DNA of 64,000 bases from Acanthosepion esculentum. Lineage: Eukaryota > Mollusca > Cephalopoda > Sepiida > Sepiidae. Below are positions 55,657 through 64,000 of this stretch, one piece after another; position 1 is the first letter of the stretch, and each line of letters begins with the position of its first letter. The stretch lies in contig OZ038488.1 in assembly GCA_964036315.1 (NCBI GenBank), positions 68,313,342 through 68,377,341 of the forward strand, in the 5' to 3' direction. The notes under the pieces are model-generated. The model had not been told where the DNA came from, did not search any database, and worked only from the letters and a program-made list of their open reading frames with translations. Both the position numbers and the translations under genes were made by a program.

Positions 55657-55714
55657 TTCTTCTTCTTCTTCTTCTTCTTCTTCTTCTTCTTCTTCTTCTT
55701 CTTCTTCATCATCA
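55657..55714. repeat. (TTC)n then (ATC)n microsatellite
   Basis: About 16 TTC triplets followed by a few ATC triplets. Confidence 0.95.
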
Positions 55715-55757
55715 TCATCTTCTTCCTGGCATACGGCCATATCAGGTTGAAACACCG

Positions 55758-56055
55758 ATTGTCATACGATCACCGAAGTTAGGTAATGTCGAGTTGGTGC
55801 AATGGATAACGTCTCGGAATTGGAATCCGGAGAGCTGAGTTCCAATTTCAGTGAAGTTCGTTATATTAACTTATGCGCAAATGCTCTTCAGAAAGGTATA
55901 GATATGTCTTTAATCTCCCTAGATATGGGTTAATTAGTAGAAATCAGTAAAACATTATTATCTCCAAAAACCTCTTACAGACTAAAAATATTTTCGGGCT
56001 TTAAATACCTGTAAGAGATTGATAAGCAGTAAAAAAACAAATAAATCATTTTCTT
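55758..56055 (+). mobile_element. SINE-A, 5S-headed variant
   Basis: 5S-like acgatcaccgaagttaggta, then atgtcgag joined to ttggtgcaatggataacgtc, ccggagagctgagttccaat (B box), linker, and the tail (gggctttaaatacctgtaag, then agattgataagcagtaaaaa). Confidence 0.75.
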
Positions 56056-56734
56056 CGGGCTTCGGCTGGGTAATTTAAAAACAATATTATGTTCAAGCCC
56101 CAGCGGGAAATCCCCCCAGGAAGTCCCCTCCTTTGAGAGGGGGCTGGGCTCATTGCCCGGTCCCTGAGGTGCCTCAAAAAGAGGAACTGCTGAAGTGGCT
56201 AGAGCAATTTTTCTACTGTATTGTCGTTAAACCCACTTTAAAACGACCTTGTGTCACATTCGGTAGAGACGTGCGCGCGCTGAAAAATCCACGTCTTCTT
56301 CTACTTCTTCTTCCCTTCATCCTCTCGCTTTTTCTCTCCTTTTATGGGCTTACCTCATGTTTCCCCTCAACGAACAAGAGTAACACAGCTATTAGCTGAA
56401 TTTTGATCTGAAATTTGAACTGTTCTATATGATCAACGGAAAATCATTGATTTGGGTACATTCAAAATGAAGGGAATTATGGTCAAAAATAAAATTTCTT
56501 ACGTAAAATTAATACGTTTTTCGTCATTAGGCGACAAACTTACTGACTTACTTACGCTCACCGGGTTGTCTTAATAAGATATTCTGCGAACAAAGGTACT
56601 GTTGTTTTTTCCGCTATATCTTAAGAAACTCATTTTCCAAACGCGTCTCTTTTGTTAGATGGCATCCAAGTGCAAGGAAATAGTTTCTTTACCCGTATTT
56701 AATTTTAATGCAAGCATCCGACACGGCAGTAGTC
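56056..56734. other. Unassigned
   Basis: Short G/C-rich start (56100-56290), otherwise AT-rich. No recognised gene. Confidence 0.45.
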
Positions 56735-56840
56735 GTGGGTATGACGATAAACTACATCTAGTAGCAAGGCCTCTGCTTGGGAGATTAGCGGTTTTGAAGA
56801 CCGTGGAACCACCTCTTAATTACTGTTTTTTCGAGGCATG
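56735..56840 (+). mobile_element. U element, head fragment U5
   Basis: gtatgacgataaactacatc, then gcggttttgaagaccgtgga and accacctcttaattactg. The copy stops after about 105 bp. Confidence 0.7.
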
Positions 56841-57394
56841 CTGCTGCTGTATGCGATAAGTAACAATAAACTATAGAAGAACTCGAAATTGATCGCTGCA
56901 TTTAAGTATTGCATTAATATTTAAGCTTACCTTTTAAAATTTCAACGATAATTCTTCAGGTCGCCGCTTAATTTAAATACAGTTTGATGTACGTAGGTCC
57001 TTACTTTCCGAACAAAAAATTATTTTTATTTAATCGGTGGATTTCGCAATTAATTTCGATTATTTCCAAATTTATTTCCAAGTTATAAAAACTGTTATCG
57101 TACAAAAAAATTCGTCGCAAAAAAACCGCGTAAAATAATCGCGGAAAACAATCGCAGTAATGAAAACTTGGGAATCCAAAATTTCAGGATTGCGGGTCCG
57201 GATCCGGTATGCAATGTTTTTAATTTGCTCACGGAGTCGGCCTGATTCCAAAATGGTATGATATGTTGGGCTGCGGTCTCTAGCAGTAAAGTTGAAAAAG
57301 TCTGACACACTGATACAGTGATATTCGCATTTATTTATATAGATATTTAGTTGAAGCCCTAAAATTGTACTCAAAATATTTAGATTTCTGCTTT
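56841..57394. other. Unassigned; 100-codon minus frame
   Basis: The minus frame at 57072-57374 is continuous but not recognised. Confidence 0.4.
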
Positions 57395-57445
57395 AAATAA
57401 CCCAGAGAGGTTGATATGCTGTTAAACAAAATCAACCAATCAAAC
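57395..57445 (+). mobile_element. Isolated SINE/U-type 3' tail
   Basis: ctttaaataacccagagagg, then ttgatatgctgttaaacaaa and aatcaaccaatcaaac: the shared tail of SINE-A and U elements without a readable body. Confidence 0.65.
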
Positions 57446-57979
57446 GACGCGGCTGAAACAGGTTATATTCTGAACAGTAGTTCTTACTTCATCGCCAACA
57501 ATTCTTACTCGCTGTAAATTATGCAGCGCATCTTTAAATGATTCATTTACGATTAAAAACTTCCTGAACCACATTTGACAAACATCGTCACCAACTTCAC
57601 TTTTTTATCGAACGTGAAAAAAAGTCACCTGTTCTGTTTTTGTTCCAAGTTTAGACATTCTACAATAGACAAACTCGAATATTTTTTGAGTCGCCATGAT
57701 GATATTCCACGTCACGATTATAGGTATGTTCTTCTCTAGGTTACATGATAGTAAATGGTGTGTCTGCTCGTTTCAATGAAGCTGTCCAACCCTTTGATCT
57801 AGCTCTAACAGCTCAGTAGGGAAAGAACAGGCTTGTGTACTTTATTACCTCAAATAGCATGCTTGTATCGCTTCATAATCAACATTCAAACCTTGATTTT
57901 TCTTTAGTCAGGATATGCTCTTGTACTCTCACTGTGGTTCTCTGCTTTGAAACTATTAGGGTTCATGTTCACTGCAAGC
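57446..57979. other. Unassigned spacer
   Basis: No recognised element. Confidence 0.4.
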
Positions 57980-58560
57980 CTTAAATGCGACATATAAACA
58001 CGCAAAACCCATTCTATCGCTCCTTGGAGTATCTGAATCCTTCTGCCATGTTTTATCTTTACAAAAGTCAGATTAGTCCAAAAATGGAGTTTTGTTCCAA
58101 TATCTGGCTGGAGTTGTTTTGGCTCATTCTATCTCTTAAGAAAGTACCTGAGTCCTTCATCTTTGTTTTACTTTACAAGAGTCAGATTAGATTAAAAAAG
58201 AAATGGTTTATTGCTGCTATATCTGGGCTGGAGCTGTTCAGTCTCATTCCATCGCTCAAGAAAGTACCTAACTCTTTCAACCTTGTTTTATGTTTACAAG
58301 AGACAGATTAGATCAAAAATGTACTCTTGGTGTCTTACCTGGTCTGGAGCTACTCAACATTTACTTTCTAGCCTCGGCAGTGTTAGAAATCGTTTACGGA
58401 GTCTTTTGTGGGAGGACTTACTCTCCACTCAATAGCCTCTTTCTCAAAGACGCAATGCTGCCAATCTATAGCTCTTCTATCGCTATTTCCGATTTAAATA
58501 TTCAGATGAGCGCCAGTCTTTAGTTCTGTCCGTTTATATCTTTACAGCATGGACTCTAAA
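57980..58560 (+). pseudogene. LINE L-C with tandem-amplified segment
   Basis: The LYKSQIRPKME segment occurs three times in a row (words at 58061, 58175 and 58296; spacing 114 and 121 bp). Each is followed by a WLELF/GLELF and LSLKKVPESF part. After the third copy it continues to a worn SLSQRRNAAN-type end. Confidence 0.8.
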
Positions 58561-59274
58561 TGCTACTTCCACAGAGTCAAATTATCATCATTAATTCCGT
58601 GTTCGGAATGTTAGAAAAAATTACCATTCAGATATATTTTCAAAACAACTGCCATTTTTTAGGGCAGATTCTCTTGTGGGTATTTCTCAAGACATTAAAA
58701 TATCAATCTCTTCAAGTTAAGGATACATCGTTTATCAACCATCTTTGTCCTAATAATTCTCACTTTCTACCACCTCCTCTTTCAATCATTTCACACACTT
58801 GATTCATTATTAGCATTTTAACTGTAAGCTTCTACAATGAGTTATTCTCGAGAATTGTATTAGATGGAAATTATTATGTAAAATATAAATATATATATTC
58901 CTAATACTAAGTTATATATCAGCATGTTTGGGTAGGCGCATGTATATATCAGAGAATAATTTGAAAATATTTTTTTTTAAATTACAACATGAAAATGGAT
59001 GATAATATTGGGTTTCTTTCAAAGAGCGATGTGTGTGTGTGTGTGTGAGGGTTTTTTAGGTGAGTAAGGGATTTTAGAATAGGACGGGTTGATTTCTCAC
59101 CTATTTTTAAAAAATCCATATCGCACTCGGTCTGAAATCTGCGGTTTGATGTAGTAAGTCCTGATATCATAAATTAGATTCATAGCTTTTTACCAATTTT
59201 TGAGCATTTTGTTTTAAAGATCAGAAAACGTGTACCGAAAAACCTAATTTCCGCAGGTTTTTGTTTACAAACTG
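58561..59274. other. No gene seen
   Basis: AT-rich; a short (GT)n at 59031-59048 only. Confidence 0.5.
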
Positions 59275-59790
59275 ACTTTAAAATCTAATTCTAATTCTTA
59301 TTCTAATTCTTATTCTAAATCTATTTCTTATTATAATTCTTATTCTAATTCTAATTCTTCTACTAATTCTAATTCTAAACGTTCTTCTAATTCTTCATCT
59401 TTTTCTTCATTGTGACGTGTCCCTTCGTGACGTTGGCGATCATGCACTCTAAAATTTAGAAGAAGAACATTTAGAATTAGAATTAGAATTAGTAGAAGAA
59501 TTAGAATAAGAATTAGAATGAGAATTAGACTTAGAAGAATATTAGATTTAGAAGAAGAATTAAAATTAGAAATAAAATAAGTAGAAGAATTAGAATTAGA
59601 ATAAGAACTAAAATTAGAATTAGATTTAGAATTAGAATTAGAATCAGAATAATAATTAGAAGAATTACAATTAGAATAAAAATAAGAATTAGAATGAGAA
59701 TTAGATGTAGAATAAGAATTAGAATTAAAATGAGAATTAGAATTAGAATTAAATTTAGAAGAAGAATTAGAATTAGAATAATTATTATAT
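59275..59790. repeat. Hexanucleotide repeat that switches strand
   Basis: 59283-59405 is built from TTCTAA units, while 59455-59790 is built from the complement TTAGAA. Between them is a scrap reading acgttggcgatcatgcactc, the 3' end word of L-B. The two arms can pair as a large hairpin. The Ile/Leu-rich frame on the minus strand is an artefact. Confidence 0.85.
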
Positions 59791-60524
59791 TGTAAAGAAT
59801 CATGTTTAACTTTAATTTTTATACGCTGGTTTGTATGTTTGTCTTTTCGATCGCGTCTTCTCTGTGCATAAATTCTTTAAATGAGATGACAATTCTTGCG
59901 CTTCTGCTATTGTTGAGGCACTGTGATGTAATCTAATCTTCGTAAGCACTTACCGTTTGTTTTGAGCTAAGTTTGGCTTTGCATGCACGAGACTCACACA
60001 CAGAATATATCCTAGATCCATTAATATTTTCTTTGTTTTTCCTGTATATAATTTCATTTATCTATAATTTTTTTCCCCACTTTCGCTAAAATAGTGAGAT
60101 TCGAAGTGGCCATGTTGATCCGACAAGTATTGTTTAAAACAACAAGCGTAAACTCATTATTCTAGAGACCGGAGATGGATTGTGTTATTGACAAATTGGT
60201 TTTACGATAAATCGACCGGCGACTCATTTACCTGCAACGCATTATTCTAGCATTGCCAACTGTATGTTTTATCTTTTTTTAAATGTGAGGGAAAAAAGGA
60301 GCATTGAAAGCAGCTCAGATACATGCCCCCCCTCCACCATTTGACGAAACAGAATGTTTCTAACATCGTTTCTCTTTTGGCTTAGTAAATGTCTCTATGA
60401 AAGAACGCCCGCCTCACGGTTACGATGGCGCCATATAGAAAATTGATATTATTTCAGATGTAAATATCTGAGTAACAACATAGCAAATGAAACTAAACAA
60501 GATTATTGTTGAGAGAAAATAAAA
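59791..60524. other. No gene seen
   Basis: No recognised element. Confidence 0.5.
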
Positions 60525-60640
60525 TATAGCCTTGGATGGCAACTGGTTTACCGCAGAAAAAATGGCAGCCTACTGCGGGGAAAAATCTGCCTCGTCAGTC
60601 ATGTATCGAAAGATACATAATCGCATAAATAACTGACTTT
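60525..60640 (+). mobile_element. SINE-A, body fragment
   Basis: tatagccttggatggcaact to the hairpin CATGTATC, GAAA, GATACAT (60600-60618), then an altered tail. Confidence 0.75.
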
Positions 60641-61074
60641 AAGCCCTGAACTAGCTGCAGCTTCTAAGGGGGCATTCACAAGTGTTTCCTGTTGTTGGAT
60701 GCATCTGGGATTTTAGATTTGCTCTTCGTATGGACTTCTCGGGATTTCGCAAATATATCTTTCAGAACCAGCTCGATCTTCTCTTCCGATACAGGTGGTC
60801 GTCCAGATACTTTTGTCCTGCACAAACAGCGTTCCTCTTTGAACTTTTTGTCTCATGTCCAAATACGCGTTGCTGTTGGTGCATTTTTAGCGAATTCTCT
60901 CAAGTGCATGCATCTTGTTCGACTGTGTTCAAGTTTACTCTAACACGCAAGACGCCTATATTTTTCAGTGAATGGGATTCCTACACCGGAAAAGAAAAAA
61001 AGAACGTAAAATATTAAACAGAGAATTTGAGATCATTTGACCGCGAATTGGCCAAGTTATTATTTTAGGTTGTA

Positions 61075-61330
61075 GAAGCATAAAGAATTGAAATGGACCT
61101 CCACTCCCGTACCCGCCACCGTATTCTCCAGACTTGGCTACTTTCAATTTTTCATTTGTTCCGGTTTCTACTGAACAATTTAAATAACAAAAAGTTAACT
61201 CTGTACAGCCAGTCGAAAAATACCTCAAAAACTTCTTTCAACAAAAAACGCGAAATTTCTACGAAAATGGCATCAACAAACTTGTAGAACGATGGGAGAC
61301 AGTTGTGAAAAACAATGACAATTTTTTTTT
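61075..61330 (+). pseudogene. Mariner transposase, C-terminal remnant
   Basis: Plus strand in adjoining frames: PPYSPDLATFNFSFVPVSTE (the P-x-S-P-D-L block near the third catalytic residue), QPVEKYLKNFFQQKTRNFYE, then NGINKLVERWETVVKNNDNF, the standard mariner C-terminus. Upstream sequence (60690-61070) is unrecognised, so N-terminal parts are lost or too diverged. Confidence 0.75.
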
Positions 61331-62024
61331 TTTGAGTTTGTAAAATATTGTTTTTGATTTTCTAATCGGGCACGAACATTGGCAAAGATTAAAATTGCTA
61401 AGGTATATCTAAATAAACAGCAAATTCTGTCTGTCCGTCCGTGTGTCTGAAATTCTCTAACTCGGACCACATTTGCTCTACAGAGACATATAACGTTTGG
61501 AAACATCCAGCATTGGGATTTGCGTCCAGATGAGGAGGGAACAGTTAAAAATTCAAATTTTAAAATAATTGAAAATAATTAGTGTTTTTAAATGTTTTTA
61601 ATTTATACTAAGTTTAAAGTAACTCAAAAATTTTGTGAATTTACAAAATTTGTTTTAAATTTAGATTAAAATATCTGCGAAACTTTGTGAATTGTGGGAA
61701 TCAATTTTATTTCTTCAAAATTCCAAGTTATCAGAGAGAGTGGCAGGTTCGTGACTTGAGGTTTTGAAATTCTGCAAAGTTTGTGATTTGAAGAATCAAT
61801 TTTCGACCTGAATTGGAATTTCTGCCCAAATCGGTCTTTTGGCCGGAACTGGAATGAGAGTTAAAATGAATTTCAATGGAGTGAATTGTGGAATTCAAAA
61901 TTATTTTTTTCAAAATTTACCATTGCTGTTTTCTAAGATGGGCTAGAGGTCTATTTAGTTTTGTGCCGTAGGCTTAATTAGTTCTCCGTAGCTTTTTAGG
62001 TAGTTTATGATATAAATGTAAGTT
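61331..62024. other. No gene seen
   Basis: AT-rich with many aaattt words near 61550-61920. No recognised element. Confidence 0.5.
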
Positions 62025-62165
62025 GGGCACCACGTGGCGGTGTAATAGTTAGCAAACTTGTCTCGCTAGAACAATTACGACCGAGTAGTGAGTTCGATCC
62101 TCACTGGGTGCCCCGTACTTTCGGCCTTGTACCACATCTTAGCTACGCTTGGAAAATCACTATAA
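62025..62165 (+). mobile_element. SINE-B with tRNA-like head
   Basis: GGGCACC and GGTGCCC can pair as a 7-bp acceptor-like stem. The A-box region is tggcggtgtaatagttagca. The T arm is GTGAG TTCGATC CTCAC. The head is about 89 nt, long for a tRNA, and there are 2 extra bases before the 3' acceptor strand. A body with actttcggccttgtaccaca, then gcttggaaaatcac follows. A SINE rather than a working tRNA gene. Confidence 0.8.
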
Positions 62166-62354
62166 ATGTAAGTGTATTCTGAGATTTTCCCAATTATTGG
62201 TTAATATCAGTTTTATTTGCAGATTAAATTTTGACTTTGGTTACATATGAAATGGACAAAGAAAGAGCAGAATAGTGGTAATTCTTTTATCATTAAGATG
62301 TAGAAATAATACAAATATTTGTTAACATCACTGTAGAGCTAAACTCATGACTAA

Positions 62355-62545
62355 TTATTTCCTGAGGTGTCATGCGTGATACACGCTTGGGCGACCATGT
62401 CTCTTTTCGATTCATGGTTGACTCGGCAGAAGAATTCCCACAGTACCCTGCCGTTTCGTTACTGTCTGTGATAGGCTGTTTCAAACCAAGGCTATTTTCC
62501 CTGATATTTAACCCATAGCTGGGGGTGAAGAAAAATGAATTCATA
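62355..62545 (-). mobile_element. SINE-A, body fragment
   Basis: Minus strand: ttaaatatcagggaaaatag, then gccttggtttgaaacagcct, a diverged hairpin (CCATG ... CATGG outer pairs kept, 62415-62393), then gcccaagcgtgtatcacgca. Confidence 0.7.
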
Positions 62546-62547
62546 CT

Positions 62548-63140
62548 TTTGAGGAGCGTGGAACCACCTCTTAATTGCTATTGTTCCCAGGTCCACACTG
62601 AACCGGAGTGGTAACACCTGTTACGGTCCCAGCTATGGTAAAATAGTTTACCCCAAAACTGGGGTCAAAACACTATGAAAATATAAAAAATGTTTATAGT
62701 ACAAATACTGGCATTACATTTTCATGGCGATAAAAAGTACCAGCAATACATTTCTGAAACAGCAATATATTTTGTAACGAAAAAAATATCAGTAATACAT
62801 TTTTCCTAAAAGAAAAAATTACGAGCAATACATTTCTGTAAGAAAAAAATATTACCAGCAATACATTTTTGTTAAAGAAAATTACAGCAATACATTTCTG
62901 TAAGAAAAATATTACTGCAATACAAAAAATATAACAATAAAAAATATTATTGCAGTGTAAAAAAAATGTAACAGCAATATATTTTTTAACGAAAAAAAAA
63001 TACCAGTAATACATTTTTTGGAAAAAAAAAATATTACTAGCAATATACTTTTGTAAAAGAAATTACTAATGCTCCCGAGAAAATTAAATTTTGGCATTAA
63101 ATAACCCAACTGGTTGCTATACCGAAAAACAACTCAAACT
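62548..63140 (+). mobile_element. U element, copy U6, long internal array
   Basis: Starts inside the body (gaggagcgtggaaccacctc), then aactggggtcaaaacactat and at least ten worn units of the attaccagcaatacattttt word with A-rich spacers. The tail is ggcattaaataacccaactg, then ctataccgaaaaacaact. The longest internal array of the family here. Confidence 0.8.
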
Positions 63141-63819
63141 ACTTACTGTGGCCTTGTGTCAGACTTAGCTAAACCAGTTAACTTCGCAGTGAATTAGTGA
63201 GTAAAAAGTTAAAACCGCACGGAACACAACTGGTTACTCTATTAATATGGCCTTGTGCCAGTTTAAGCTAGGCTGACTATTCGTTTTTGCCAGCTGAAAA
63301 AAAAAGAGTGTATCTTACTGGTTAGGTGTTCTGACCAAAGTCGTCCTGCGCTGTGCCAAGAATCACTTATCATTCATTACAGATTCAAATGATTTTATGA
63401 CAGGAAACATATATCATAGTGGATCTATTTTTGTCAGTTTTTCCTAACCGTAACACGTCTGTTAACTTCCACGCAGAATAGCGAACGGGGAAAGGTGAAC
63501 TATTCATTCCGGCCATAAATCAAGAAAGTACTTTTTCATGCCGACACTGTTCGTGTCGTCTGCTGTCAGCAGAATTAGTCTTTATTGTTATTTGGTAATG
63601 GTACCCCTTTGTCTATTAATAAAAATAGGTATTTGTTATTTGTACAAGATGTAAATTGACCTGTGTCAGGATTCTGAGAACGTTTGGCACAATAGAGGAG
63701 AAGTCCTGATATCGCCTCATACACCGACTCATACACAAACTAATAGACAACGTAATGGTAAATCCGGTTAGAATTTGGCTTAGTGCCATATCATGAAAAC
63801 CTCTCTCTCTCTCTTTCTT
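63141..63819. other. Unassigned; SINE-B-like tail words
   Basis: tggccttgtgtcagacttag near 63150 and tggccttgtgccagtttaag near 63248 resemble the SINE-B body. Otherwise nothing. Confidence 0.45.
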
Positions 63820-63824
63820 TCTTT

Positions 63825-63888
<64 letters not shown>

Positions 63889-63931
63889 AAAAATGTGATT
63901 TTTTTTATTAATCCGACATATTTTATTCCGT

Positions 63932-64000
<69 letters not shown>
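63820..64000. repeat. (TA)n microsatellites to the window end
   Basis: (CT)n then (TA)n at 63800-63886, and a second (TA)n from 63936 running past the window edge. Confidence 0.95.

Noticed and set aside
62025..62112. tRNA gene
   Set aside because: A- and B-box regions and the T arm are good, but the head is too long, the acceptor strand is offset by 2 bases, and a SINE body with a second copy at 30.4 kb follows.

Overview
This is repeat-rich nuclear DNA from a eukaryote, most likely an invertebrate animal. I find no host protein-coding gene, rRNA operon or functional tRNA that I can defend. The window is AT-rich and full of long (TA)n, (CA)n, (GA)n, (GATA)n and (GAA)n tracts. Between them lie decayed copies of non-LTR retrotransposons (LINEs), mariner/Tc1 DNA transposons, a Penelope-like element, a Helitron remnant and several SINE families. 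A mollusc such as a cephalopod or a decapod crustacean would fit this texture, but the sequence does not settle the phylum. Almost all long open frames are translated microsatellites (Ile-Tyr, Cys-Val, Thr-His, Lys/Arg/Glu, Leu runs) or pieces of dead transposons.

Layout. 1-2.8 kb: a SINE fragment, a 1.1-kb polypurine tract holding a self-complementary island, and a deleted mariner copy (M1). 3-6 kb: the longest LINE (family L-A), split by a candidate solo LTR. 6.6-7.3 kb: a 44-bp minisatellite. 7.5-18.3 kb: U elements, microsatellites, a cluster of SINE-A copies (one with a 5S rRNA-like head), a partly duplicated segment and a LINE of family L-B. 18.4-30 kb: L-A, L-B and L-C fragments, mariner M2, a hAT-like short element and a direct duplication of about 0.5 kb. 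30-37 kb: U3 with a nested tRNA-type SINE, a second solo-LTR-like copy, a 38-40-bp minisatellite and a fold-back mariner. 37-44.2 kb: a tetranucleotide tract, two joined L-C pieces, a Helitron helicase remnant, and an L-B LINE whose inner segment was amplified into an array of about 165-bp units and then split by U4. 44.6-50.4 kb: compound microsatellites including a (CG)n core, two deleted mariners, a short Tc1 element, a swarm of palindromic TIR elements inside (TA)n DNA, and a 319-bp fold-back. 50.4-52.5 kb: a Penelope-like element on the minus strand with reverse transcriptase and GIY-YIG endonuclease, followed on the same strand by a hammerhead-like motif. 53-64 kb: the cleanest LINE 3' half, more SINE-A and U copies, a third LINE-derived array, a hexanucleotide repeat that changes strand, and terminal (TA)n tracts.

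The elements show history rather than joint function. Autonomous families (LINEs, mariner, PLE, Helitron) sit beside likely dependents (SINEs, U elements, MITEs). U elements and part of SINE-A share a similar 3' tail, as expected for use of one LINE machinery. The items most worth following are the 5S rRNA/tRNA-like composite SINE with a conserved GAAA-loop hairpin, the U family with its internal minisatellite, tandem arrays grown from LINE coding segments, and hammerhead-like motifs around the Penelope element. Family labels (SINE-A, SINE-B, U, L-A, L-B, L-C, P) are mine.
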